Shown: positions 1 through 8,352, numbered from the stretch's first letter. The stretch: DNA of 64,000 nt from Varibaculum cambriense (GCF_002848005.1 NZ_PKHX01000005.1:62001-126000), one strand, 5' to 3'. Notes: generated from the sequence alone by a model not told the origin. Numbers and translations: made by a program.

Positions 1-1
1 G

Positions 2-223
2 GATGCGGTAGCGGTAAAACCACCTGCGATGAGGGAGGTGTTAGCTGCTAATAAGAAACCTCTCGAGGTGGTTCCGGTATCAGACCTAAACATTGTCTCA
101 GTTGAGCAAGAAATCGTCGGCTCGAGCAAACCTGAATCTAGGATGCGTAAACAGAAAATCTTCTCTGGCGAGAATGCAGCTTCCGAGTTGATCGCCGCAC
201 TACACTCCGAGAACGTTCTTTAG
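2..223 (+). CDS. fixA: Electron transfer flavoprotein beta subunit FixA, C-terminal fragment
   Basis: Only the last 73 or so codons are in the window; the frame is open to the left edge. FixA is the beta subunit of the FixAB electron-transfer flavoprotein, which carries electrons to FixC and FixX. What is visible is a short C-terminal tail ending in a helix-like run (NAASELIAALHSENVL). That alone would not identify the gene. The call rests mainly on position: fixB begins 15 nt after the stop and fixC and fixX follow, the usual fixABCX order. A GGAAAGGA-like ribosome site for fixB lies directly after the stop. Confidence 0.75.
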   Translation, partial: DAVAVKPPAMREVLAANKKPLEVVPVSDLNIVSVEQEIVGSSKPESRMRKQKIFSGENAASELIAALHSENVL

Positions 224-238
224 GAAAGGAAAAAGAAA

Positions 239-1108
239 ATGTCTGATACCTGGATTATCGCTGTAGACGGCGCGATTTCGGCGCTGGTAGAAATAGGAAA
301 GAACTACGGCGGGAAAATACATGTGGTACTGGTAGGAGATGCCGAAATTAAGGGGGTAGATCGGGTAATTCGTATTCCTAAAGCGCCCGATCAGCCGGTA
401 GAAACTTTAGCTCCGGCAGTGGCGGCTAGCGTGCAACCTGAGTCGGAAGACATTATCCTGGCCGCTAATACTGCGGGCTCGCGGGTGTTAGCGGGAGCAG
501 TTGCGGCAAAACTTGGAGTCCCAATATTTTTCGGGCTGCAAACAATTAGCCCGGGTGAAATAACTGTTGCCCGCTACGGGGGAATAACTTTGCAAACTTT
601 CCGAATCAATGGATCGGTTGTGGCGGTAGTGGATGGAGGAACTGAAACCGAAGGAGATACCCCAAGCATCGAGGAGGGATCTACAGCTGCTTACGAAGTT
701 AAAGTTGTTTCGGTAGACAAAGCTGAGAGTGTAAAAACTCCTTTGGGTGCGGCGCGTAGGGTTGTTTCTGCTGGTAGAGGTTTTAAGAATGCTGAAGACT
801 TAAAGATACTGGAGCAGTTCGCAGACTCTATCGGTGCTGAGGTTGCCTGTTCACGGCCGCTTGCCGAAGGTGCTGGTTGGTTGGAACGTGACCGGTACGT
901 AGGAATCTCTGGGCAGCATATTAGCCCCGATTTGTATGTCGCTGTGGGAATCTCAGGGCAACTCCAACACACTGCCGGGATGTCTAATGCTGCTACCGTG
1001 GTAGTTATTAACAATGACGAGCGGGCTCCGTTCTTCAAACAGGCAGACTACGGTATTGTGGGGGATCTGTACGAGGTACTACCCGCCCTGACGGAGGCAG
1101 CGAGATAA
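239..1108 (+). CDS. fixB: Electron transfer flavoprotein alpha subunit FixB
   Basis: This 289-residue protein has the normal length for FixB/EtfA. The N-terminal half (about 1-165) is the nucleotide-binding-like alpha/beta domain. The C-terminal third (about 175-280) is the FAD-binding ETF alpha domain, with the recognisable segments VVSAGRGFKNAEDL, VACSRPLAEGAGWLERDRYVG, VGISGQLQHTAGM and VVINNDERAPFFKQADYGIVGD. With FixA it forms a flavoprotein that moves electrons, in bifurcating versions coupling NADH oxidation to quinone and ferredoxin reduction. It lies between fixA and fixC in one operon, with 3 nt before fixC. The ATG is preceded by a purine-rich AGGAAAGGAAAAAG stretch, which supports the start. 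Confidence 0.93.
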   Translation: MSDTWIIAVDGAISALVEIGKNYGGKIHVVLVGDAEIKGVDRVIRIPKAPDQPVETLAPAVAASVQPESEDIILAANTAGSRVLAGAVAAKLGVPIFFGLQTISPGEITVARYGGITLQTFRINGSVVAVVDGGTETEGDTPSIEEGSTAAYEVKVVSVDKAESVKTPLGAARRVVSAGRGFKNAEDLKILEQFADSIGAEVACSRPLAEGAGWLERDRYVGISGQHISPDLYVAVGISGQLQHTAGMSNAATVVVINNDERAPFFKQADYGIVGDLYEVLPALTEAAR

Positions 1109-1111
1109 AAC

Positions 1112-2407
1112 ATGAGCGTGGAATACGATTTTGATGTCATCATCGTAGGTGGCGGTGTCGCCGGAACGGTATGTGCCTACCTACTCGCAAAAGAGGGTCA
1201 CCAGGTCTTATTGATTGAGCGCGGCTCGGAAGTGGGGGCTAAGAACCTTTCCGGCGGGGTGTTTTACTGCCAGGTAATGAACCAGATTTTCCCGGACTTT
1301 ATTGAAAAAGCGCCCCTGGAACGGAAAATTACCAAGAACATTTTGTCGTTCCTCAACCCGACCTCCGCGATCAACCTGGAGTATTGGGATCAGCGCCTAG
1401 CAGAACCAGTTAACGCCGTGAGCGTTTTGCGCGCCAAACTGGATCCTTGGCTGGCGGAACAGGCCGAAGAGGCCGGAGCCGCCATTATGCCGGGCATGAA
1501 AGTCGATGAACTGGTGCGTGAGGACGGGAAGTTCTGCGGGGTGCGCGCCGGAGAGGACACCGTATACGGCAAAATAATCGTGGCCGCTGACGGGGTGAAC
1601 TCCTTCCTGGCGCAATACGCCGGGATTCGCCCCCAAGAACCCCTTAGTCACCTGGGGGTGGGGGTAAAATCCGTTATCCAGTTAGGAGAAGAAACCGTTA
1701 AAGAACGCTTCAACCTGCAAGCAGGGGAGGGCGTGGCCTACCAAATGGTGGGGGACTGCACTCAGGGGGTAGCTGGCGGCGGTTTCCTGTACACCAACCA
1801 CGACTCGGTTTCTATCGGGATCGTGGCGATGCTAGATGACCTGAAGAAAAAACAGTTATCCTCTTCTGAACTGCATGATCATTTCTTGCAGCACCCCTTC
1901 ATCGAGCCGCTCCTGCGCGGGGGAAAGCTGCTGGAATATGGCTGTCATCTGGTAGCCGAGGGCGGAAAGACCATGCAGCACGGGCTGGTTCACGACGGAC
2001 TGGTGCTAATCGGGGACGCCGCCGGGTTTACCCTCAACACCGGGTTCACGATTCGGGGAATGGATTTGGCGGCCGGATCTGCCCAAGCCGCCGCCAGCGC
2101 CATTGACATGGCGCTTAAAGCGGAAAACTACAGCGCGTCCTCCTTAAATAAATATCTAGAAAACTACCAGGCGACTTTCGTAGGCAAAGATATGGAAACT
2201 TTCGCGCGAGCTCCGCAGTTCCTACACAATCAGGAACTGTATGGCCAGGTAGGCCAGCTGGCGGCGGACGCCCTGCACGGGGTCTATAACCTGGACACTA
2301 CGCCGCGACAGCGCCTATTACCGGTGGCGCGGGCAGCGTTGAAGAAATCGCCACTGAGTATGCGCCGCCTGGTGAAGCTCGGTTTACAAGCAGTGAGGTC
2401 GATTTAA
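1112..2407 (+). CDS. fixC: FAD-dependent oxidoreductase FixC (ETF-quinone oxidoreductase-like)
   Basis: FixC is the flavoprotein dehydrogenase that accepts electrons from FixAB and, with the iron-sulfur partner FixX, resembles ETF:quinone oxidoreductase. The 431 residues open with a Rossmann dinucleotide motif (VIIVGGGVAGTVCAYLLAKE, about residues 8-27) followed by LLIERG. A second FAD contact, LVLIGDAAGFTLNTG, lies near residue 300. Length and domain order fit the family. The gene sits 3 nt after fixB and 1 nt before fixX, so the three are almost certainly co-translated. The membrane partner is not evident from the sequence itself. Confidence 0.93.
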   Translation: MSVEYDFDVIIVGGGVAGTVCAYLLAKEGHQVLLIERGSEVGAKNLSGGVFYCQVMNQIFPDFIEKAPLERKITKNILSFLNPTSAINLEYWDQRLAEPVNAVSVLRAKLDPWLAEQAEEAGAAIMPGMKVDELVREDGKFCGVRAGEDTVYGKIIVAADGVNSFLAQYAGIRPQEPLSHLGVGVKSVIQLGEETVKERFNLQAGEGVAYQMVGDCTQGVAGGGFLYTNHDSVSIGIVAMLDDLKKKQLSSSELHDHFLQHPFIEPLLRGGKLLEYGCHLVAEGGKTMQHGLVHDGLVLIGDAAGFTLNTGFTIRGMDLAAGSAQAAASAIDMALKAENYSASSLNKYLENYQATFVGKDMETFARAPQFLHNQELYGQVGQLAADALHGVYNLDTTPRQRLLPVARAALKKSPLSMRRLVKLGLQAVRSI

Positions 2408-2408
2408 A

Positions 2409-2705
2409 ATGACTGATTACCTTCCCGAATCCGTATCTGAGAGGCTTACTGCCAATATTTATGAGGTAGACGAAGAAGAGTCCCATATATCGATCGATCA
2501 AGAACTGGCGAAAGCCACCGGCGCCGGCAAACTATTAGAACGCGTTTGTCCCGCTCACGTTTATACCGCTCGCGAGGACGGTTCGGTCGATATCGAATAT
2601 GCGGCCTGCCTGGAATGCGGCACCTGCCTGGCAGTAGCTCCTCCCGGGGTGCTCAAATGGCATTATCCGCGTTCTATGATGGGCATTATGTACCGGGAGG
2701 GGTAA
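2409..2705 (+). CDS. fixX: Ferredoxin-like protein FixX
   Basis: This 98-residue protein is the iron-sulfur partner of FixC. Four cysteines are placed as in FixX: Cys47 in RVCPAHVY, and Cys67, Cys70 and Cys73 in AACLECGTCLAVAPPG. These are enough for one [4Fe-4S] cluster. The closing segment LKWHYPRSMMGIMYREG matches the WxYPRGxxGvxxrxG tail of the family. The start codon is 1 nt past the fixC stop. Nothing about electron direction can be read from the sequence. Confidence 0.92.
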   Translation: MTDYLPESVSERLTANIYEVDEEESHISIDQELAKATGAGKLLERVCPAHVYTAREDGSVDIEYAACLECGTCLAVAPPGVLKWHYPRSMMGIMYREG

Positions 2706-2774
2706 GTGATACTTATCCGGAAGTAACCCCCGGGAAGCCGTCCCGAGCCGCGAAAAATAGTTATCCTTAAATGC

Positions 2775-3338
2775 ATGAGTACCCCTATGCAGATTCGTCA
2801 AGCCGAGACCGCAGGCGACATGTTAGATATTTTTGCAACCCGCCTCGCGGTTTTCCACCTGGAACAAGGAATCTCCCTTGACCTAGAAATAGACGATATC
2901 GACTTCGCTAAGGGAACCATCCACCTTTTAGGTGAAGATGCCTCCGGCACTATCGCGGCCGGACGGATTACCCCACCGAAAATCGGGATTCCCGCCGACC
3001 TGGCAGAAATGTTTCCCCAGTTGCCGCGGGACACTATAACCGGAAATTTAGGACGTTTCGCCGTACTTCCCGCAGCCCGCGGGTGCGGTAACGGTAAAGA
3101 ACTGGTACTCGGCGCCGAACGTTTAGCGCTTAGTTGCTGGGCGAATTCCGAGGGTGGCGGGACGCTGCTACTACAAATAGCAGCCCAAGTGCCAGTTATC
3201 GGGTTCTATCAAAAGCTTGGTTACCGGCTAGTTACTTCCCGCGACCCCTACCTGGATGCTGGAATAGAACATCGTGACCTGGTGAAGCTGGTGGAGCCGC
3301 AGGCCAGTGTGGTGCAGTTCCCCGGCCGCTGGCTATAG
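2775..3338 (+). CDS. GNAT-family N-acetyltransferase
   Basis: A 187-residue protein with GNAT features: a beta strand ending in GRFAVLPAARGCGNGKELVL (acetyl-CoA pyrophosphate loop, about residues 93-112) and a late VIGFYQKLGYRLV strand-helix typical of motif B (about 140-152). Family members transfer an acetyl group from acetyl-CoA to an amine. The substrate cannot be inferred. It follows fixX by 69 nt on the same strand and may be the last gene of the fix transcript, which ends before the structured element at 3395-3502. No clear Shine-Dalgarno precedes the ATG, so the exact start is uncertain. Confidence 0.75.
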   Translation: MSTPMQIRQAETAGDMLDIFATRLAVFHLEQGISLDLEIDDIDFAKGTIHLLGEDASGTIAAGRITPPKIGIPADLAEMFPQLPRDTITGNLGRFAVLPAARGCGNGKELVLGAERLALSCWANSEGGGTLLLQIAAQVPVIGFYQKLGYRLVTSRDPYLDAGIEHRDLVKLVEPQASVVQFPGRWL

Positions 3339-3394
3339 ACGCCCATATTCTCCCCAAAATACAAAGTTCCCTTAGAGAGCGGGGATCTGTTTAC

Positions 3395-3502
3395 GCGCGG
3401 AAAATCGGTTTTTCCTCCCGCCCAAGAATTTGGAAAACGTAGCGACGTTTTCCAAATTCTTATGCCCACCGCGCCTGCTCGGATAAAACCGATTCCCCGC
3501 GC
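3395..3502. repeat. Structured intergenic repeat element, copy 1
   Basis: A nested double hairpin. The inner stem pairs 3424-3440 with 3445-3461 (17 bp, perfect) around the loop AGCG. The outer stem pairs 3395-3411 with 3486-3502 (15 of 17 positions). Conserved linkers TTCCTCCCGCCC and ATGCCCACCGCGCC lie between the stems. The second copy at 8031-8132 has the same linkers but different, compensating stem bases. It lies between the GNAT gene and the convergent OPT gene end. It could be a structured RNA, a terminator-like element or a small REP/MITE-like repeat; the function is unknown. Confidence 0.75.
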
Positions 3503-3595
3503 TTTTCTCGCAATCTTCCGCGCAGCAACGTCAGTCAGTTGCGTGCGGGTAAAGAGGGGTTTGATTCTCCTCTAGCGTCATCAATCTGATTGATT

Positions 3596-5539
3596 TTACG
3601 CTTCGGCCTGCTGCTTTGAGTAGCGGTAATTGAAGACTGCGAAGGCAACGAAGATAACTAGCCCCACTAATGAGGACATTCCCGACCAGGAATCAGGCAC
3701 GATAGCCAGGGGTTCCTCGCTGCCAGTCGTGCCCACAATCGCGGCATAAACTACGCCCCATAGGCTTTCGCCAACAATCAAACCAGTGGCGAGCAAGGTT
3801 CCCATCCGCGAGGCGGCCTCGGGATTCTTGCGAGTTTTTGCCCAACGGTTATAGAGAACTCCGCAAGTAGCGCCGACAGGAATCAGGATGGTGAGGGTAA
3901 TGGGCAGATACATTCCCATCCCCACCGCGATCGGGGGCAGCGAGTAACGGGAAGTGGTGTGCTTTAGAATCTCATCGATCAAGATGATGGCCACCCCGAT
4001 CAGTGCTCCCAGACCCAGGCGACTCCAGTCAATATCGCCTCCGAATACCCCCTTGGTTAGCTCTGCGATTAGGGAGGCTTGTGGAGCGGCCAGCGCGTTC
4101 TTACCGGCACCGGGTGCTCCTTGGAAACCAAACGCATTATTCATCAAATGCAGTACCGGAGGAATAATCAGGGAACCAAAAATCACCCCGATCATCAGCG
4201 CTACCTGCTGTTTCCAGGGGGTAGAGTTGACCAATTGTCCGGTCTTTAGATCTTGGAGGTTGTCATTAGAAATAGTGGCAATCCCGAAAACAATAGCTGC
4301 AGTAAATAAGGTGTAGGCAACTAAGGTCTTAGGGTCACTTCCAGCGGGTACTGCCGCCTTAATCACCAGGGCAGTCAAAATCGCGACTAGAATCCCCACT
4401 CCCGAAACCGGACTGTTGGAGGAACCGATTAGTCCCGCCATATACCCGCAAACACTGGCAACTGCTAAGCCGAGAGCCAAAATGAACAGGATAGATAGGA
4501 AAATCAATCCACCGGTGTGATGTTCCAAGGGGGTGCCCTTTAGGAACAACCATAAGAGCAGACCGATCGGGATCATGAGTGCCAAAGTAATCCCTACTAC
4601 CCACCCCAGAGACAGGTCGCGTTCTTGCGCGGGAACATTCACCCCCTCTTTGCGCCTACGCGAAGCTGCCAAGGATTCGCGCATTCCCCGGATAATCGGA
4701 CCAATGATTTTTAGGAACGTCCAGATAGCGGCAATGGCGATAGTCCCGGCGCCTACGAAACGCACGTCGGAAGCAAATATTCCTTGCACGCCCTCGGCAA
4801 GGTCTCCACCGCCGAGCTGACCGGAAGAAAAGTAGGGGAGCAGCACTCCGTAACTGATGACCATGCCACAAACCATGGCGATGCCCACGCCCAGGCCAAC
4901 CAGGTGGCCGATACCGATGAGCGCCAAGGAAAGGCTGGTACCTACCATGGTTCCCCCAGCGCCAACTTTGAAAGCGGTGCTCACGCTGGAGAGCGCGATT
5001 TTCAGGTTGGTGAGCAGAGAAAAGAACGCGGAGGAAATCGCTCCCCAAATAATCACATGCAGACCGCGGCGATTATCGGCGGCACCTTCGCTGGTGTCCC
5101 CAACTTTTAGTACTTCTGCGGCTGCTACTCCCTCGGGAAAAGTAAGGTCAGAGCCGGTTACGAGGGCGCGCCGCAAGGGAATAGAGTAGGTAACCCCCAA
5201 GATGCCGCCTAGCGCACACAGCGCAGCGGTCGTCCAATAGGGGAAGCCGGTCCACCAGCCCACCATGATTAGGCCAGGCAGCACGAAAATGATGGCCGAT
5301 AAAGTGCCGGCCGCCGAAGCAATAGTCTGTACGATGTTATTTTCTTGCACGGTATGATCTTTGAAATACCGCAGAATCGCCATGGAAATAACTGCCGCCG
5401 GAATCGAAGTCGCGAAAGTTAGCCCCACTTTTAGCCCTAAATAAACATTCGCGGCCGTGAAAATCAGGGTGATGATTCCTCCGATAATCACGCTGCGAAT
5501 AGTTAGTTCTTTTACTGCTGTTTTCGATTCAGTTGTCAT
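3596..5539 (-). CDS. OPT-family oligopeptide/metal-chelate transporter
   Basis: A 647-residue integral membrane protein with at least 14 hydrophobic segments. It opens with KELTIRSVIIGGIITLIFTAANVYLGLKVGLTF, split here as KELTIRSVIIGGIITLI then FTAANVYLGLKVGLTF, the hallmark start of bacterial OPT proteins. The segment NNIVQTIASAAGTLSAIIFV follows near residue 67. OPT proteins import oligopeptides or peptide-like metal chelates by proton symport; the substrate here is unknown. The gene stands alone and is transcribed leftward from the 322-bp gap it shares with the symporter gene at 5862. Confidence 0.85.
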   Translation of the reverse strand: MTTESKTAVKELTIRSVIIGGIITLIFTAANVYLGLKVGLTFATSIPAAVISMAILRYFKDHTVQENNIVQTIASAAGTLSAIIFVLPGLIMVGWWTGFPYWTTAALCALGGILGVTYSIPLRRALVTGSDLTFPEGVAAAEVLKVGDTSEGAADNRRGLHVIIWGAISSAFFSLLTNLKIALSSVSTAFKVGAGGTMVGTSLSLALIGIGHLVGLGVGIAMVCGMVISYGVLLPYFSSGQLGGGDLAEGVQGIFASDVRFVGAGTIAIAAIWTFLKIIGPIIRGMRESLAASRRRKEGVNVPAQERDLSLGWVVGITLALMIPIGLLLWLFLKGTPLEHHTGGLIFLSILFILALGLAVASVCGYMAGLIGSSNSPVSGVGILVAILTALVIKAAVPAGSDPKTLVAYTLFTAAIVFGIATISNDNLQDLKTGQLVNSTPWKQQVALMIGVIFGSLIIPPVLHLMNNAFGFQGAPGAGKNALAAPQASLIAELTKGVFGGDIDWSRLGLGALIGVAIILIDEILKHTTSRYSLPPIAVGMGMYLPITLTILIPVGATCGVLYNRWAKTRKNPEAASRMGTLLATGLIVGESLWGVVYAAIVGTTGSEEPLAIVPDSWSGMSSLVGLVIFVAFAVFNYRYSKQQAEA

Positions 5540-5861
5540 TACTGGGCAATCTCCTTGGTTAAATACATAAAAAGAATACGACCAGCTCTGGGGGGAATGA
5601 AAATCAGAGGGTAGTTATAGGGGAGGGTGAAAAGTAAAGAACTAAAGCGAGTTTAGAGAGTTTAGAGCTTGCGAATTTGAGTTAAAAGTTAACGTTAACA
5701 GCTAAAAGCATTGGAAAAGATTAGGTAAAATCTATTTTCTAGGACATTCTGTCACATTATAGTGTCTGTTAACCGCCAAAGCCCCGGGCGGCTTCCCTCT
5801 CTCGGAAACCACCTTAAACTGGGCGGAGATAATGGAGTCCTAAAATTAAAAGGGGGAGGGA
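5540..5861. other. Divergent intergenic region, OPT transporter / sodium:solute symporter
   Basis: No gene is seen in these 322 bp. The stretch is A+T-rich in the middle and must carry the promoters of both flanking genes, which point away from each other. It contains a perfect 12-bp palindrome (GTTAACGTTAAC, 5688-5699), near-direct repeats of TTTAGAG at about 5651-5668, and the ribosome site GGGGGAGGG just before 5862. Confidence 0.6.
5688..5699. promoter_or_regulatory. Candidate operator palindrome
   Basis: The perfect inverted repeat GTTAACGTTAAC lies in the shared promoter region of the OPT and SSS transporter genes. Perfect short palindromes in such gaps often bind dimeric repressors. 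No regulator gene is adjacent, so the factor is unknown and the call is tentative. Confidence 0.35.
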
Positions 5862-7640
5862 ATGATCCACCCGATATTACTGATGCCCAATGAGGTAACC
5901 ACCCTGATTGAGCCCAAGTTTTACGACTATTTCCCAATCATTGTGTACTTTGCATTCGTAGTGGCCGTAGGGTTCATGATGAAACGGAAAGCCAGTTCAT
6001 CTGACGAATTCTTGACTGGCGGGCGTTCTTTGCCAGCCTGGGTGACCGGGCTAGCGTTCGTGTCCGCCAACCTAGGTGCAGTTGAGATTATGGGAATGAG
6101 CGCCAACGGTGCCCAATACGGGCTACCTACTTTCCACTATTTCTGGGTAGGCGCAATTCCGGCCATGCTGTTCCTGGGCGTAGTAATGATGCCGTTCTAT
6201 TACGGATCAAAGGTACGTTCAGTACCAGAGTTCATGCTCAAGCGCTACGGGACTGCCGCGCACTTGATTAACGGGATTTCTTTCGCCCTCGCCCAGCTGC
6301 TAATCGCCGGGGTAAACCTGTACCTACTCGGTAAAATCGTCAACGGTATGTTGGGAATCCCGCTATGGATTTCGTTGATTATTGCCGCGTTAATCGTGCT
6401 CACCTACATCAGTATCGGCGGCCTAGCAGCCGCTATTTATAACGAGGTGCTGCAGTTCTTCGTAATCGTCGCGGCGCTGTTGCCGGTAACTTTGATTGGT
6501 CTATACCGCGTAGGCGGATATCAGGGGCTAACTGAAAAGATCACCAAGTGGGCAGGCGAGGCTACTAACCCTGTCTACCAGGATCCCAACAACCAGCTGC
6601 ATTCTTGGCCGGGTACTTTGCTTTCCGGGTTTAACTCCCCCGCAATGTCGGTGTTTGGTCTGGTTATGGGACTTGGTTTCGTGCTGGCTTTCGGTTATTG
6701 GACTACCAACTTCGTGGAAGTACAGCGGGCGATGGCCTCCGACTCCATCGCTGCCGCCCAGAAAACCCCGATTATCGGCACCTTCGTGAAAATGTTTATT
6801 CCCTTCCTGGTGATCATCCCAGGTATGGTAGCAGGGGTTTTGATTCCCGAAATCGTGCGGCTTAAAGCCGGACCGAAATATATGGGGGTGGGCGAGGAAG
6901 CGCTCGCGAACCTATCTTCGCACGTGCCGGCTGGCTATCAGGTTAGCTATAACGATGCGATGCTGCTGATGATGCGGGATTTGTTGCCTAATGGTTTGCT
7001 AGGTTTGGCGATTGCCGGATTGCTGGCTTCCTTCATGGCCGGTATGGCCGCTAATGTTTCTGCTTTTAACACCGTGTTTACTGTCGATATTTATGAGGCC
7101 TATTTCAAGCCGAATGAATCCGATGAGCACTATCTGAAGGTAGGACGCAACGCTACCATCGTGGCCTGTACAGTTGCCGTATTTACGGCGTTGATTGCTT
7201 CGCTGTACCCCAACATTATGGATCTGCTGCAGCAGTTGTTCTCGATGTTTAACGCCCCGCTGTTTGCCTCGTTCATTATCGGTATGTTGTGGAAGCGGGC
7301 AACGCCCTCCGGCGGCTGGACGGGTCTGTTGTTTGGTACGTTGGCGGCACTGTTTGTCAACGTTTTGTGCTGGAACAAGATTTTAGAGCTGCCCGGACAG
7401 GGCCAAGCTTTCATTGCTGCGGGCGCGGCCTTTGTAGTAGGCGTGCTGGTAAATGTGGTGGTTTCCATGTTCACCAAGCCCAAGGATTACCGCGAGCTGG
7501 AAGGATTCGTCTGGTCGCTCACGCCGAAAGAGCGCCGCGTGGATCCGAAGTTGCACGAGTTGCCACTGCTGCGTCGCCCGATTCCGCTGGCGATTGTGTC
7601 AGGTGTCTTGGTGCTGATTCTAAACTCTTTGTTCCACTAG
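5862..7640 (+). CDS. Sodium:solute symporter family (SSS) transporter
   Basis: A 592-residue membrane protein of the SSS family (LeuT fold, about 14 helices). It has the family segment SSDEFLTGGRSLPAWVTGLA near residues 46-65, followed by ANLGAVEIMGMSANG. A later block, GLAIAGLLASFMAGMAANVS, matches the helix 8/9 region that holds the sodium site. These proteins drive uptake of sugars, amino acids, nucleosides or carboxylates with sodium. The substrate is not readable here. The ATG has a strong GGGGGAGGG ribosome site. The 99-residue partner gene begins 15 nt downstream. Confidence 0.88.
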   Translation: MIHPILLMPNEVTTLIEPKFYDYFPIIVYFAFVVAVGFMMKRKASSSDEFLTGGRSLPAWVTGLAFVSANLGAVEIMGMSANGAQYGLPTFHYFWVGAIPAMLFLGVVMMPFYYGSKVRSVPEFMLKRYGTAAHLINGISFALAQLLIAGVNLYLLGKIVNGMLGIPLWISLIIAALIVLTYISIGGLAAAIYNEVLQFFVIVAALLPVTLIGLYRVGGYQGLTEKITKWAGEATNPVYQDPNNQLHSWPGTLLSGFNSPAMSVFGLVMGLGFVLAFGYWTTNFVEVQRAMASDSIAAAQKTPIIGTFVKMFIPFLVIIPGMVAGVLIPEIVRLKAGPKYMGVGEEALANLSSHVPAGYQVSYNDAMLLMMRDLLPNGLLGLAIAGLLASFMAGMAANVSAFNTVFTVDIYEAYFKPNESDEHYLKVGRNATIVACTVAVFTALIASLYPNIMDLLQQLFSMFNAPLFASFIIGMLWKRATPSGGWTGLLFGTLAALFVNVLCWNKILELPGQGQAFIAAGAAFVVGVLVNVVVSMFTKPKDYRELEGFVWSLTPKERRVDPKLHELPLLRRPIPLAIVSGVLVLILNSLFH

Positions 7641-7655
7641 GGGAGGTTAAGACAA

Positions 7656-7955
7656 ATGAAACGAAAGATTCACATTTACGATATTCGCGTTATCTGCGGC
7701 CTGGTGTTGGGCATTATCGGATTATTCCTGATTATTTGTGGTTTGGTGATTGAGCCCGCCACGGTTCCCGACTACGTGGCAAATAACTTGGAGGACATTA
7801 ATAACACCCCGATCAATGCCAATATGTATTCCGGAGTGGCGCTGTTCGTTACTGCTCTGGTGTTCCTAGCCTGGACTTGGTTTAACCCCAGTGCAGGTAT
7901 GGGGCACCCGGACGAGGAAAATAAGCGTAGCGGCAAAGAGAAACAAGAGGCCTAA
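7656..7955 (+). CDS. Small two-helix membrane protein, symporter-associated
   Basis: A 99-residue protein with two clear membrane spans (about residues 8-30 in VICGLVLGIIGLFLIICGLV, and 57-75 in MYSGVALFVTALVFLAWTWF) and a charged C-terminal tail (HPDEENKRSGKEKQ). It follows the SSS symporter by 15 nt with a GGGGAGG ribosome site and is surely in the same transcript. I do not recognise a named family. The context suggests an accessory subunit of the symporter, which is inference. Confidence 0.7.
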   Translation: MKRKIHIYDIRVICGLVLGIIGLFLIICGLVIEPATVPDYVANNLEDINNTPINANMYSGVALFVTALVFLAWTWFNPSAGMGHPDEENKRSGKEKQEA

Positions 7956-7980
7956 TCGGGGGATTCGCCAATAGAATTTG

Positions 7981-8045
7981 CTGCCCGTACGGGGTCGTAA
8001 GGTGTCGCTGATAGCTTCCACGACCTTGTTCGGGCAGCGATTTTT
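7981..8045 (+). terminator. Probable rho-independent terminator of the symporter operon
   Basis: Outer arms CTGCCCG (7981-7987) and CGGGCAG (8031-8037) pair, as do inner arms GGTCGT and ACGACC; TTTTT follows at 8041-8045. The 3' arm is also needed for the outer stem of the structured repeat at 8031-8132, so the two folds exclude each other. Confidence 0.55.
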
Positions 8046-8132
8046 CCTCCCGCCCAAGAAATCCGGAAAACGTCGCTACGTTTTCCGGATTTCTTATGCC
8101 CACCGCGCCCACTCGGATAAAATTGCCGCCCG
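8031..8132. repeat. Structured intergenic repeat element, copy 2
   Basis: This has the same layout as 3395-3502. The inner stem pairs 8056-8073 with 8078-8095 (18 bp, perfect) around the loop CGCT, the reverse complement of the other copy's loop. The outer stem pairs 8031-8044 with 8119-8132 (12 Watson-Crick pairs, one G-T, one mismatch). The linkers TCCTCCCGCCC and ATGCCCACCGCGCC are retained, and CTCGGATA also recurs. Stem bases differ from copy 1 on both sides so that pairing is kept. Confidence 0.75.
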
Positions 8133-8226
8133 CGCCGACCTAACCGCTGAGCCAAACTTTTACCGGCCGCGACCCTAATGGAGGGAAGTGTCATGTTTTT
8201 CTGTGCGAGATAATCTATGTGGCATG

Positions 8227-8236
8227 TTTACGTAAA
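8227..8236. promoter_or_regulatory. Candidate operator upstream of the nucleoside hydrolase
   Basis: The perfect palindrome TTTACGTAAA sits about 117 bp before the nucleoside hydrolase start in an A+T-rich stretch. It could be a repressor site for the nucleoside hydrolase-ribokinase operon; no regulator gene is next to it. Confidence 0.3.
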
Positions 8237-8352
8237 TATTTTCAAAATTGTAAAATTCTTCTGATAACCCGGTTTTTCCTGCGGTTTTGTGCTACTTTCA
8301 GCATGCGCAAACGGTCGCTTAACGATGTAAGAATCGCTCAAAGGAGACAAAG

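Larger units (their letters stand above)
7956..8352. other. Intergenic region with terminator, structured repeat copy 2 and promoter of the nucleoside hydrolase
   Basis: No gene is supported in these 397 bp. The left part is a long hairpin followed by a T run (7981-8045) that overlaps the second structured repeat (8031-8132). The right part (about 8190-8352) is A+T-rich and should hold the promoter of the nucleoside hydrolase gene. It includes the palindrome TTTACGTAAA (8227-8236) and ends in the ribosome site AAAGGAGA. Confidence 0.6.
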
